A stretch of 21,486 bases of DNA. It comes from an uncultured Burkholderiaceae bacterium. Its GTDB lineage: Bacteria; Pseudomonadota; Gammaproteobacteria; Burkholderiales; Burkholderiaceae. The position numbers were made by a program, and so were the translations under genes. Below the pieces are notes generated by a model that was not told the DNA's origin, searched no databases, and was given only the letters and a program-made list of their open reading frames with translations. Below, one piece after another: positions 1 to 7,925 of the stretch. Positions within the stretch are counted from its first letter, which is position 1. Each line of letters begins with the position of its first letter. Location: positions 1 to 21,486 of the forward strand of contig CALMPB010000418.1 in NCBI GenBank assembly GCA_937871985.1, read 5' to 3'.

Positions 1-372
1 GCCGATGCGCTGGCGAAGTGGTTGCCGCCTTATGGGTTTACCTGCATGGTTCATCAGATGGATGCGCGGGTTGGCGGAACTCACATGATGTCCTTTCGCA
101 ACTTCGGCACGGGCAATGGGCATTCGTTCGGCGGGGAGTATCTGGAATTGGTGCCGTTCGAGAAAATCCGTTATACGGATCGGTTCGACGATCCGAATCT
201 GCCTGGGGAGATGCGGGTCACGGTTTCGCTGCGGGAAGTGGTGTGCGGAACGGAACTCAGCATTGTTCAAGAGGGTGTGCCAGAGGTTATTCCGGTGGAG
301 ATGTGCTATTTGGGCTGGCAGGAATCGCTGGCTCAACTGGCAAAGCTCGTGGAGCCGACGATTCCGGATTGA
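1..372 (+). CDS. SRPBCC/AHSA1-like protein, 3' part only
   Basis: The reading frame is open from base 1 to the TGA at 370-372 and gives 123 residues with no start, so the N-terminus lies outside the window. The visible part (KWLPPYGFTC near its start, then GGTHMMSFRNF, GGEYLELVPFEKIRYTDRFDD, and a C-terminal helix ending in LGWQESLAQLAKLVEP) has the order of the Bet v1-like/AHSA1 fold: a glycine-rich strand, an 'E-hxP-xxRI' strand, then a long C-terminal helix with Trp and 'L..L'. Proteins of this family bind small hydrophobic ligands or Hsp90-like partners; the ligand here cannot be told. An in-frame ATG at 46 and a TTG at 22 are internal to the fold and are unlikely starts. The family call is from motif pattern only. 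Confidence 0.7.
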   Translation, partial: ADALAKWLPPYGFTCMVHQMDARVGGTHMMSFRNFGTGNGHSFGGEYLELVPFEKIRYTDRFDDPNLPGEMRVTVSLREVVCGTELSIVQEGVPEVIPVEMCYLGWQESLAQLAKLVEPTIPD

Positions 373-473
373 TTGGCATCGTGGTCGGGGCGGCGGGCAG
401 GCGAAACTGACTGACGAAGGCAGACCAGGCGTCTACGCGCTAAGATGGCGCCAAAGTCATTAAAAGAAGCCTC

Positions 474-2045
474 ATGAACGATAAATCCAATACTCCCGCC
501 CTCGCAACTACGGTTACTTCCGACGACTCGGCCGCTGAAAAACCTGTTGCCCATCGGGGCTGGATTCTGGCGGCGCTGATGCTGACCATGACTCTGGCCG
601 CCATGGACATTACCATCGTGGCCACGGCCGTGCCGCAGATCGTGGGCGATCTGGGCGGCTTCAATCTGTTCAGTTGGCTGTTCTCCATTTATCTGCTGGC
701 GCAGACGGTCACCATTCCCATCTACGGCAAGCTGGCCGATATGTACGGGCGCAAGCCGGTGCTGATCGGCGGCACCATCCTCTTTCTGGTGGGCTCGGCG
801 CTGTGCGGCACGGCCTGGGGCATGATTCCGCTGATCGTGTTCCGCTGCCTGCAGGGCCTGGGCGCGGGGTCCATCATGGCCACGGTCAATACGCTGGCCG
901 GCGATCTGTATTCGTTGGAAGAACGGGCCCGCATCCAGGGCTGGCTTTCCAGTGTATGGGGTGTCGCAGCCATCGCGGGGCCGACGCTGGGCGGGGCTTT
1001 CGCGGAATACGCGACGTGGCACTGGGTCTTTCTGATCAATCTGCCCATCGGGCTGGTGGCTTTGTTCCTCATCGGGCGTTATCTGCACGAGCATGCGCCG
1101 GCGCGGCGCCATGCGGTCGATTATGCGGGAGCCATCCTGATGATGCTGTCGGGAGCGACGGTGGTATTCGGCATGCTCCAGGGCGGTAATGCCTGGGCCT
1201 GGTTTTCAACGCCCAGCATCATCACCTTCGGATTGGCGGTGGTTCTCATTGCCGCGACCATTGTGCGTGAGCGGCGGGCACCGGAGCCGATCATGCCCGG
1301 CTGGATATGGCGCCGCCGCGTGCTGCTGGGTTCGAACCTGGGCGCGGCGGGCATGGGCCTGGTGATGATGGCGCCCAGCACTTACCTGCCGGTGTTTGCG
1401 CAGTCCGTCCTCAAGCTGGGAGCCATTTGGGCAGGCCTGGTGCTTGCCAGCATGAGCATAGGCTGGGTTCTGGCGTCCTCGTGGTCGGGCAAGCTTTATC
1501 TGCGCATCGGCTTTCGCGATACGGCGCTCGCGGGGGCCGTCCTGATGACGGCGGGAGTGCTGGGCTTCATCGTGTTGCCCCCCTCCCCGTCGGCCTGGCT
1601 CGTCGTGGCGGATCAGGTACTGTTGGGCTCGGGTTTCGGGCTGTTGTCCACACCGCTGCTGGTGGGCGTGCAGTCCATCGTGCCCTGGAACCAGCGCGGC
1701 GTGGTCACCAGCGCGAACATGTGGTCGCGCTATCTGGGGCAAAGCCTGGGCGCGGCAATCGTGGGGGCGATCTTCAACGCCACGATGCAGAACAGCATCG
1801 AGAAAGCGCCGGCGGAACTGGCCGGAACCCTGCCTCCCGTCGACAACGTCGTCGGGGCATTGCAGTCCAGCACGCTGGGGACCACGGGCCATGAATACCT
1901 GCTGTCGGCCTTCGACACCGCCACGCACCACGTCTATAACGGCATGGCTCTTGCCGCGGCCGCAACCGTGCTGCTGATCCTGTTCGTGACGCCACGCCAT
2001 CCGGGCGTGGATGCAGGCGCTCCGACGACGGTGCCCAATCCTTGA
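474..2045 (+). CDS. MFS drug efflux transporter, DHA2 (EmrB/QacA) family
   Basis: The 523-residue protein has a length typical of 14-helix DHA2 proton-driven exporters of the inner membrane. Visible signatures are the first-helix motif around Asp45 (LAAMDITIVATAVPQIVGDL, 41-60), MFS motif A between helices 2 and 3 (GKLADMYGRKP, 85-95) and antiporter motif C in helix 5 (WGVAAIAGPTLGGAF, 162-176). The N-terminal 28 residues are hydrophilic and cytoplasmic. ATG 474 is the first start in the frame; a purine-rich AAAAGAAG lies a few bases upstream. No emrA-like adaptor gene is adjacent, so it may work alone or with an adaptor elsewhere. The substrate cannot be predicted. Confidence 0.92.
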   Translation: MNDKSNTPALATTVTSDDSAAEKPVAHRGWILAALMLTMTLAAMDITIVATAVPQIVGDLGGFNLFSWLFSIYLLAQTVTIPIYGKLADMYGRKPVLIGGTILFLVGSALCGTAWGMIPLIVFRCLQGLGAGSIMATVNTLAGDLYSLEERARIQGWLSSVWGVAAIAGPTLGGAFAEYATWHWVFLINLPIGLVALFLIGRYLHEHAPARRHAVDYAGAILMMLSGATVVFGMLQGGNAWAWFSTPSIITFGLAVVLIAATIVRERRAPEPIMPGWIWRRRVLLGSNLGAAGMGLVMMAPSTYLPVFAQSVLKLGAIWAGLVLASMSIGWVLASSWSGKLYLRIGFRDTALAGAVLMTAGVLGFIVLPPSPSAWLVVADQVLLGSGFGLLSTPLLVGVQSIVPWNQRGVVTSANMWSRYLGQSLGAAIVGAIFNATMQNSIEKAPAELAGTLPPVDNVVGALQSSTLGTTGHEYLLSAFDTATHHVYNGMALAAAATVLLILFVTPRHPGVDAGAPTTVPNP

Positions 2046-2048
2046 GCG

Positions 2049-2066
2049 GACGGGCAGCCGCCCGTC
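2049..2066 (+). terminator. GC-rich hairpin just after the MFS gene
   Basis: A perfect 7-bp stem (GACGGGC / GCCCGTC) with an AGCC loop begins 4 bases after the stop codon. No T-run follows, so it is at best a weak or Rho-assisted 3' end, or an mRNA-stabilising hairpin, between two convergent genes. The rest of the gap up to 2194 shows nothing else of note. Confidence 0.4.
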
Positions 2067-2194
2067 ATCGCGCCCAAGGACGGCACGGCGCGGCACTCAA
2101 GCTTGTCTAGAGCTCAGGTGGCACGCCCTGACGCGAACGGTATGGCGGCATGCCATCCCGCCCGCGTTGCCGATTACGACCCATACCTTCAAAC

Positions 2195-3577
2195 CTAGCT
2201 CGCGTACGCGGCGGCCACGTCGCTCTTGAGCTTGTCGAGCGCGGTCTTCGGGAAATAGCGCCCCCTAAGGACGACACCGGAGATCTTGCCAAGGTTGTCG
2301 ACTCCGTCGATCGGGTTGGCATCCAACAGGACGAGGTCGGCGTTCTTGCCCTCTTCCACCGTACCCATGCTGGATTGACGCTTCAGGAATTCGGCTGGAT
2401 TCAGCGTTGTCGTCTGCAGCACCTCGAGCGGTGACAGGCCCGCGGCGGCCAGTTCGTGGAACTCTTGCTGCAGGCTGAATCCCGGAACGACCCAGGCACC
2501 GCCAACGTCCGAACCGGCGAGCATTTTCACGCCGTTGCGCTTCATCAGCAATGTGACGCGCTTTTGCAGCTCGTAGTAGTCATGCAGGGTCGAAACCGCG
2601 GTGGTCGGCATGGTCGAGAACTGGTCGGCCGTCTGCTGCCAGAGCGCAAGCCTGGACTTTGCCACGTAAACAAGATTCGGAGCCTGCGTATAGACGGGAT
2701 CGTCACCCCAGTCCTGAGTGCGCAGCCGGATGAGCGTCGGCGTCTGCCACGTGTTGTTGCGCACGAAGGTCTGGCTTAGCGACTTGCACAATGCTTCATC
2801 ATAGGTGTCCAGGACGCGCTGGTAGAACGGCGCATTCTGGGCGCCGTCGTAAGCCCTGGGGTTGAGAATGAAATTGCTGAGGCTGAAGGGAGGCGGCGGC
2901 GGGGGAAATGGCTTGAAGCTCATCGCCAGGAAATCCGCGCGGATGCTCTGGGCCTGCGTGGAGCAATCCATGATCAACCCGATGCCCGCGCCAAGGTGAT
3001 CCACCGACGGGATGCCGCGGTTGCTCGCGTCAAAAGCGCTTTCAGCCGGATCCAGGTGCTCCTCGACGCCGTCGAAGATGACTTCCGGCGCATCGATGCG
3101 GCCTGCCGCGCTGTCGGCATTCACTTGCTTGCCGCGCGCTATATTGGCGTCGGTCGTGCTCTCCTCGCGAAACGCCGTGATTCCGTTGGCGATCAGCAGG
3201 GGAAAAAACGTAGGCTGCAAGTCGGCGGTCTCGACCACATGGGCGTGCATGTCGACGAAGCCCGGCACGACGTACTTACCGAGGGCATCCACCGCTTGCG
3301 CGGTGCCCGCCGTACGCACCGGGTCGCTGGTGATCGTCTTGATTTTCCCACCATCCACGACGATGGTTTTTCCGGACGTCATGGAACCGTCGCGTGTATC
3401 GACGATCGTCGCGTTGCGGATCACGACGCCCTGCGTCACCTCGACCCAATCGCCGCCGCCGTCGTTGCATGCCGTCAGCAGCGATCCCGCCGCGGCGGCG
3501 CAAAGAACGCCAAGAAGCCGCTTCCTGATCTTGATGCTTGCATTTGTCCCGTCTCGATTTATTTTCTTGATGCTCAC
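2195..3577 (-). CDS. Lipoprotein metal-dependent amidohydrolase (imidazolonepropionase/prolidase-like), shortened core
   Basis: The start is set at GTG 3577 because AAAGGAGAG lies 6-7 bases upstream on the coding strand; the longer open frame to 3634 has no comparable site. The 460-residue product has a signal peptide with an LTAC lipobox (Cys37), so it should be a lipid-anchored envelope protein. The amidohydrolase landmarks are HAH (111-113) after GFVDM, a likely third His in EEHLDPAE (His174), SVDHLG (His194) and GSDVGG (Asp357), then the closing beta-strand domain NADLVLLDANP. From memory of the family, a strand carrying the carboxylated bridging Lys (IKVY-like) normally lies before the third His; here about 50 residues seem to be missing, without a frameshift. 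A run of seven prolines in PFPPPPPPF (224-231 region) is also unusual. Hydrolysis of a cyclic amide or dipeptide would be the family activity, but it may be altered or lost. Confidence 0.85.
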   Translation of the reverse strand: MSIKKINRDGTNASIKIRKRLLGVLCAAAAGSLLTACNDGGGDWVEVTQGVVIRNATIVDTRDGSMTSGKTIVVDGGKIKTITSDPVRTAGTAQAVDALGKYVVPGFVDMHAHVVETADLQPTFFPLLIANGITAFREESTTDANIARGKQVNADSAAGRIDAPEVIFDGVEEHLDPAESAFDASNRGIPSVDHLGAGIGLIMDCSTQAQSIRADFLAMSFKPFPPPPPPFSLSNFILNPRAYDGAQNAPFYQRVLDTYDEALCKSLSQTFVRNNTWQTPTLIRLRTQDWGDDPVYTQAPNLVYVAKSRLALWQQTADQFSTMPTTAVSTLHDYYELQKRVTLLMKRNGVKMLAGSDVGGAWVVPGFSLQQEFHELAAAGLSPLEVLQTTTLNPAEFLKRQSSMGTVEEGKNADLVLLDANPIDGVDNLGKISGVVLRGRYFPKTALDKLKSDVAAAYAS

Positions 3578-3628
3578 ACGTCTCTCCTTTTGAATTGTCG
3601 ATCCGGCATCCGTCTTCGCGCCGCCGGT

Positions 3629-3681
3629 CTGCAAGAGGTTCTCGAGCTGGCCACCACGCCCAGTTCGAGAACCTCTTGCAG
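3629..3681 (-). repeat. Near-perfect 22-bp inverted repeat (hairpin) upstream of the amidohydrolase gene
   Basis: The arms at 3629-3650 and 3660-3681 match at 21 of 22 positions as reverse complements (core TGCAAGAGGTTCTCGA), separated by 9 bases. It lies 52-104 bases before the GTG start at 3577. No T-run follows on either strand, so it is not a standard intrinsic terminator. A TATAGT hexamer at 3695-3690 (minus strand) would place transcription start almost exactly at the hairpin base, but no good -35 goes with it. It could be a 5' mRNA-stabilising stem, an operator or a remnant of a mobile element's ends. Confidence 0.75.
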
Positions 3682-3931
3682 CAGGCCGAACTATAGGTGC
3701 TGCGGCAATGATTGGGGAGATGGCATTTCCGCCAAACCGATACTTCTATGACATCAATGAATCTGGATTTCAGAGCTTCTTGATATCAAGGGCGGGCACC
3801 CGCCTTGAATAGCCGGGCCGCGGCCACTTCGCCGCCCGAAGAAACTGGCGCGCAACCCATCCAGAACGTCATCGCAAAGCGCCTCGCGTCATCCGCAAAA
3901 TGCCCTCGAACCTAGGGAAATCCATAGCTTA

Positions 3932-3967
3932 AATCGTATTAACAATTATAGTAATCTGATTTTAAAT
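3932..3967 (+). promoter_or_regulatory. Probable promoter with overlapping dyad, upstream of the ThDP-enzyme operon
   Basis: In an AT-rich stretch unlike the surrounding DNA, TTAACA (3939-3944) and TTAAAT (3962-3967) are separated by 17 bases, a plausible sigma-70 -35/-10 pair. An imperfect dyad, AATCGTATTAA (3932-3942) against GTAATCTGATT (3951-3961), matches at 8 of 11 positions and covers the -35 hexamer, as expected for a repressor operator. The MarR protein encoded at the end of this operon is the obvious candidate ligand, but that is inference. The remainder of the 3682-4001 intergenic region has no supportable gene. Confidence 0.5.
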
Positions 3968-4001
3968 AAAAAAAATACTTTCATTTTTACAATACAGCAG
4001 C

Positions 4002-5717
4002 ATGCCACTCATGAAAGAATCCGCATTCGATTCAGTTGCTTACCGCCTTCTCGCCGGACTTGGCGCTCGAGGTATTTCTACTATTCTGGCCAATGCCGGG
4101 ACCGATTTTGCTCCCCTGATCGAGGCACGGGCCTTGGGCCGGCTTCGCGGAACAACGATGCCGCGCTTCGTCAATGTTCCTCATGAACAAACGGCCGTAT
4201 CCGTTGCGCATGGAGCGCACTTGGTCGACGGTTTGCCGCAGGTGGTCGGCGTTCACCATACGGTGGGCACGGCAAATACCGTCTCGGCAGTCATAACCGC
4301 CTCCCGCGAGCGCATCCCATTGATACTATTCGCCGGCCGCGCGCCTTCAACCGAACACGGAAGCATCGGCTCGCGCGATGTCGTCGTGCACTGGGGCACC
4401 GACACTTTCGACCAAGGGGGCATGCTGCGGGAATACACCAAATGGGACCACGAGTTGCGCGAAGGCCAATGCGTCGAGGACATTCTCGACCGCGCCATCG
4501 ACATCGCAATGACCGCTCCGCGCGGCCCCGTCTATCTCACCTTGCCGCGCGAAGTTCTCGCTGCCCAGCCCGCCTCGGCCGCCCCGGCCGGCAGACCCAG
4601 AACCGGGGCGACCGGCGCGCATCCGGCCAAAGCAGCCATAGATCAATTGGCTGACTGGCTGATAGCGGCGCAGCGCCCATTGATCATCACGTCGTCGGCG
4701 GGCCGCGACGCTGCCGTGCCGGAAGCACTCGCGGCCGTGGCTGACGCCGCGGCGGTGCCGGTCATCGAACACTACCCAAGGGTGGTCAACCTGCCCGGCA
4801 CGCACCCATTCCACGCCGGATTCAGCCCCGCCAACTTGATCGTCGATGCAGACCTGGTCATCGTGCTCGACTGCGAAGTGCCCTGGCTGCCCCGCGAATC
4901 CAAGCCCCCAGCAAACGCAAAGATCGTGCACATCGGAACAGACCCGCTATACAAGCGCATCCCGGTTCGCTCTTTTCCCGTCGATGCCGCTATTGTCAGC
5001 GAGACCGGCGCCGCGCTCGTCGCATTGCAAGAAGCGCTGAAGCAACGATGCACATCCGACACGCCAGCCATGACACAACGCCGCAAGCTGGCCCAGCAGC
5101 GCAAGCATCTCCAGCATTGCGCCGTGCAAAACAAGCGCCAAGACACGCCCGAACGCACGGCCATCGATCTTCCATGGCTCAGTGTCTGCCTACGTGACAT
5201 TGCCGACAGCCACACCATTGTGCTCAATGAGTACGGTCTGGATCTGAGCCTGATGGAATTCGCGGATACCGGAACCTTCTTCAGTGCCGGTATCTCGGGC
5301 GCTCTCGGCTGGACGATGGGCGCGGCGCTTGGCGTGCAAATGGCTGCTCCGCACAAGACCGCCATCGCGGTGGTAGGCGATGGGTCTTATATTTTCGGCA
5401 ACCCCGTTTCCTGCCATTACCTGGCCCAGGCGGAGCACTTGCCTATTCTCACCGTCGTTATCAACAACGGCGGCTATGCCGCGGTGCATCGCGCCGTCGA
5501 GGTCGTATATCCATCGGGCATCGCCCTCCAAGAACCAACGATGCCACTGGCCCGCTTCCATCCCCAGCCCGACTATGAAGGCGTGGCGGCCGCATGCGGC
5601 GCCCACGCGGAACGCGTCGAATCGCGCGAACAACTACCCGAACGGCTGCGCGCGGCATTGCATATCGTACGCACCCAACGCAGGCAAGTCCTGCTCAACG
5701 TAATCTGCCAACCCTGA
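4002..5717 (+). CDS. ThDP-dependent enzyme of the acetolactate synthase/benzoylformate decarboxylase superfamily
   Basis: The 571 residues have the usual Pyr, central and PP domain order. Glu62 in VPHEQTAVSVAHG is the conserved glutamate that activates the thiamine diphosphate aminopyrimidine. The central Rossmann-like domain runs from about 205 to 345. The PP domain carries the cofactor/Mg motif GDGSY (459-463) followed about 27 residues later by VVINNGGY (486-492). Family members decarboxylate or ligate 2-keto acids or cleave C-C or C-S bonds; the active-site substrate residues cannot be assigned here. It is not the biosynthetic acetolactate synthase by context: there is no ilvH or ilvC, and a RidA gene and an ABC importer follow at short spacing. 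ATG 4002 is the first start; ATG 4011 is an alternative and neither has a strong Shine-Dalgarno. A thi-box riboswitch was looked for upstream and not seen. Confidence 0.88.
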   Translation: MPLMKESAFDSVAYRLLAGLGARGISTILANAGTDFAPLIEARALGRLRGTTMPRFVNVPHEQTAVSVAHGAHLVDGLPQVVGVHHTVGTANTVSAVITASRERIPLILFAGRAPSTEHGSIGSRDVVVHWGTDTFDQGGMLREYTKWDHELREGQCVEDILDRAIDIAMTAPRGPVYLTLPREVLAAQPASAAPAGRPRTGATGAHPAKAAIDQLADWLIAAQRPLIITSSAGRDAAVPEALAAVADAAAVPVIEHYPRVVNLPGTHPFHAGFSPANLIVDADLVIVLDCEVPWLPRESKPPANAKIVHIGTDPLYKRIPVRSFPVDAAIVSETGAALVALQEALKQRCTSDTPAMTQRRKLAQQRKHLQHCAVQNKRQDTPERTAIDLPWLSVCLRDIADSHTIVLNEYGLDLSLMEFADTGTFFSAGISGALGWTMGAALGVQMAAPHKTAIAVVGDGSYIFGNPVSCHYLAQAEHLPILTVVINNGGYAAVHRAVEVVYPSGIALQEPTMPLARFHPQPDYEGVAAACGAHAERVESREQLPERLRAALHIVRTQRRQVLLNVICQP

Positions 5718-5734
5718 GCCCACAAGGAGCCGCC

Positions 5735-6094
5735 ATGTCCGCAATCGTACGCCAGCACAAAAACACCCGCATGAGCCAGATCGTCATCCACAATGGTGTT
5801 GCTTATCTGTCGGGACAGGTGTGTCCGGACTTTCTGCAAAGCAGCCCTCCCATCGAGGAGCAGACGAGCAGCGTGCTCGCCTGCATCGAAAAACTGCTGG
5901 CCGATGCGGGGACCAGCAAGTCGAAACTCTTGACGGCGCAGATATGGCTGGCCGACGTTGCCGAGTTCGACAGAATGAACGCCGTCTGGGAAGCCTGGAT
6001 CGATCCCGCAAATCCACCCGCTCGCGCCACTTGCGGCGTCACATTGGGGCATCCCAACGTTCGTGTGGAAATCACCGTCAGCGCCGCGATTTGA
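5735..6094 (+). CDS. RidA (YjgF/YER057c/UK114) family protein
   Basis: ATG 5735 is preceded at a good distance by AAGGAG (5724-5729) and sits 17 bases after the ThDP-enzyme stop, so the 119-residue product is the right one although the frame is open further upstream. 119 residues is a normal RidA length. The signature region PPARATCGV (95-102) contains Arg97, matching the arginine that binds the substrate carboxylate in active imine/enamine deaminases, and Glu112 in VRVEITVSA matches the second key residue. RidA proteins form trimers and hydrolyse reactive enamine/imine intermediates. Next to a ThDP lyase and an importer, it probably deals with an unstable intermediate from the imported compound. 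The exact subfamily was not determined. Confidence 0.9.
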   Translation: MSAIVRQHKNTRMSQIVIHNGVAYLSGQVCPDFLQSSPPIEEQTSSVLACIEKLLADAGTSKSKLLTAQIWLADVAEFDRMNAVWEAWIDPANPPARATCGVTLGHPNVRVEITVSAAI

Positions 6095-6135
6095 ACTGAC
6101 CTGCCATCCCTATTTCTACCTACTGGAGAATGCAC

Positions 6136-7128
6136 ATGCATGCCCTCAAATGGATTCTGCTGTTTGCAACGCTTATCGGCTTCGTTCCAGCCGCGCCGGC
6201 CCAGTCGCTCCCCACCATCAAGGTTGCCTTCAACGTGCCCGGCGACGAGGCCAAGCTGCTGATGCGCGCGCACCCCGAATACTTCCCCGCCATCGGCCGC
6301 GACTACCAAATAAGCTGGATGCAGTTGCAGGGAACAGCCACGGTGTCGCAGGCATTGATCGCGGGCACAGCGGATTGCGGCGTCAACGCGCCGCTGACTC
6401 TCGCCCAGGCCATCGCGGGCGCGGGACTCAAACCAATACTCATCGGCGCGATCATCGGTGAATCGCCGAAATCCTTCACCAGCTATTGGGCGGTCAAGGA
6501 AGACTCCCCGATACGGACGGTGAAGGATCTGAAAGGCAAAACGGTGGCGGTAAACACCATCGGTTCGCAACTGGATGCGTTTACGCGCATATGGCTGAAG
6601 CAGAACGGCCTCGACCCCAAGCACGATGTGAACATCGCCGAAGTCCCGTTTCCCCTGAGCGAAGCAGCGCTGCGCCAGAGAAGGGTGGACGCAATCGTCC
6701 TGGTGCAACCTTTTGCCACAAGAGCGGAAAAAACCGGCGGATTGCGCAAACTGGGCGCATTGCGCGACGTGCAGCCCAATCTGTTGAATCTGGTCGAAGC
6801 ATGCCGCCAGGATTTCGTCGATGCCCATCCAAAGGTAGCGGCTCAATATGCCCGGGACTTTGCCGCGGCGTCCAAACGCTTCTCGGAGGACCACGCCGCC
6901 TCCATCGATCTCCTGTCGGGCATCCTGAAAATGCCCAAGCCCGCCCTGGAAAGCTTCATGTTCACATCCCACGACTACCAGCGCTATCCCGACGGAGCCC
7001 TCGATGTCCAGGTCGTGCAGAAAAGCTTCGACCTCTTCCACGACAATGGATTGCTGGCGAAAAAACTCGACGCGAATGCGTATATCCGCCCCGGAATCTC
7101 GCTGGTCGCCCATCAGGACTCGAAATGA
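6136..7128 (+). CDS. ABC transporter periplasmic binding protein, NitT/TauT (SsuA/NMT1-like) type
   Basis: Two ATGs are possible, at 6130 and 6136. GGAG at 6125-6128 is too close to the first and 7 bases from the second, so 6136 is preferred (330 residues). Residues 1-23 form a Sec signal peptide (charged MHALK, hydrophobic WILLFATLIGFV, then APAQS). The mature part shows the family pattern: a strand IKVAFNVPG, a 'GTADCGVNAPLTLAQA' loop, and then VKDLKGKTVAVNTIGSQLD, where 'D-LKGK-VAV' is typical of sulfonate/nitrate/HMP-pyrimidine binding proteins. Its stop overlaps the ATPase start, so it belongs to the same importer. The ligand is unknown; the NMT1-like fold does not by itself mean thiamine precursors. 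Confidence 0.88.
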   Translation: MHALKWILLFATLIGFVPAAPAQSLPTIKVAFNVPGDEAKLLMRAHPEYFPAIGRDYQISWMQLQGTATVSQALIAGTADCGVNAPLTLAQAIAGAGLKPILIGAIIGESPKSFTSYWAVKEDSPIRTVKDLKGKTVAVNTIGSQLDAFTRIWLKQNGLDPKHDVNIAEVPFPLSEAALRQRRVDAIVLVQPFATRAEKTGGLRKLGALRDVQPNLLNLVEACRQDFVDAHPKVAAQYARDFAAASKRFSEDHAASIDLLSGILKMPKPALESFMFTSHDYQRYPDGALDVQVVQKSFDLFHDNGLLAKKLDANAYIRPGISLVAHQDSK

Positions 7129-7925
7129 CAAGCGCCCGCCCCCAAGCCTCCCAGGACGCGGTGCTTGAGCTCGATGGCATCGGCAAGCACTTCGACAGCC
7201 CGGCATCTACGTTCGTTGCCCTGGACGGCATCAACATGCAGGTGCAGCCAGGAGAATTCGTATCCATACTGGGCCCCAGCGGCTGTGGCAAGAGCACGCT
7301 GTTGTACATGATAGGAGGCTTCATCCCGCCAAGCTCGGGCGCCATCCGCGCGGCGGGAGCTCCGGTCGTCGGGCCCGGACGCGATCGCGGCATCGTCTTT
7401 CAGGACGCGGCCTTGTTTCCATGGTTGACCGTCGCCGCCAATATCGGCTATGGCCTGCGCGAAGGCGGCATGAGTCGCCGCGACGTAACACGAACCGTCG
7501 CCACCATGCTGTCGCTCGTGCACCTGGATGGCTTCGCCGATTTCTATCCCGGCCAGCTATCCGGCGGTATGCGCCAACGTGTAGCGATCGCGCGCACATT
7601 AGCCTACGACCCAGCCATTCTGCTCATGGACGAGCCGTTCGGCGCGCTTGACGCCTATACGCGCACGGTGCTGCAGGACGAACTGCTCTCCATCCAGGAT
7701 CACCAAAAAAAGACCGTCGTCTTTGTGACGCACAGTGTGGACGAAGCCGTCTATCTTTCGGATCGCGTGGTGGTGCTGAACCGTTCGCCCGGGCGGATCC
7801 ACGACGAGGTCCAGATAAATCTGCCGCGCCCGCGAATCCGCCAGGAACTGCTCCGATGCGATGCCTATCAAGAACATGTGATATCGCTGGGCAAAACCAT
7901 GATGCACATGCACTCCCATGAGTAG
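7125..7925 (+). CDS. ABC transporter ATP-binding protein, NitT/TauT type
   Basis: ATG 7125 overlaps the preceding stop as ATGA, giving 266 residues; the frame is open much further upstream but that part is only the shadow of the binding-protein gene. All ATPase elements are intact: Walker A GPSGCGKST (50-58), Q-loop in VFQDAALFPW, signature LSGGMRQRVAIAR, Walker B ILLMDEPFGALD and switch His in VTHSVDEA. The Phe-Pro-Trp after the Q-loop is common in nitrate/taurine/sulfonate importers (SsuB/TauB/NrtD). It energises import through the two permeases encoded just downstream. Confidence 0.93.
   Translation: MTSARPQASQDAVLELDGIGKHFDSPASTFVALDGINMQVQPGEFVSILGPSGCGKSTLLYMIGGFIPPSSGAIRAAGAPVVGPGRDRGIVFQDAALFPWLTVAANIGYGLREGGMSRRDVTRTVATMLSLVHLDGFADFYPGQLSGGMRQRVAIARTLAYDPAILLMDEPFGALDAYTRTVLQDELLSIQDHQKKTVVFVTHSVDEAVYLSDRVVVLNRSPGRIHDEVQINLPRPRIRQELLRCDAYQEHVISLGKTMMHMHSHE

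Noticed and set aside
3779..3790. Perfect 12-bp palindrome CTTGATATCAAG
   Set aside because: Palindromes of this length are expected a few times by chance in a window of this size, and nothing nearby gives it a role.
3682..4001. Thiamine (THI-box) riboswitch upstream of the ThDP gene and NMT1-like importer
   Set aside because: The conserved CTGAGA-type core was not found, and the operon lacks thiamine biosynthesis genes.
6486..7124. 213-residue N-terminal extension of the first ABC ATPase
   Set aside because: It overlaps the binding-protein gene in another frame; the ATGA overlap at 7125 gives a normal-sized ATPase.
5803..7206. 467-residue minus-strand open frame
   Set aside because: It lies antisense to the RidA and binding-protein genes, which have clear family motifs and coupled starts; long antisense frames are expected in GC-rich DNA.
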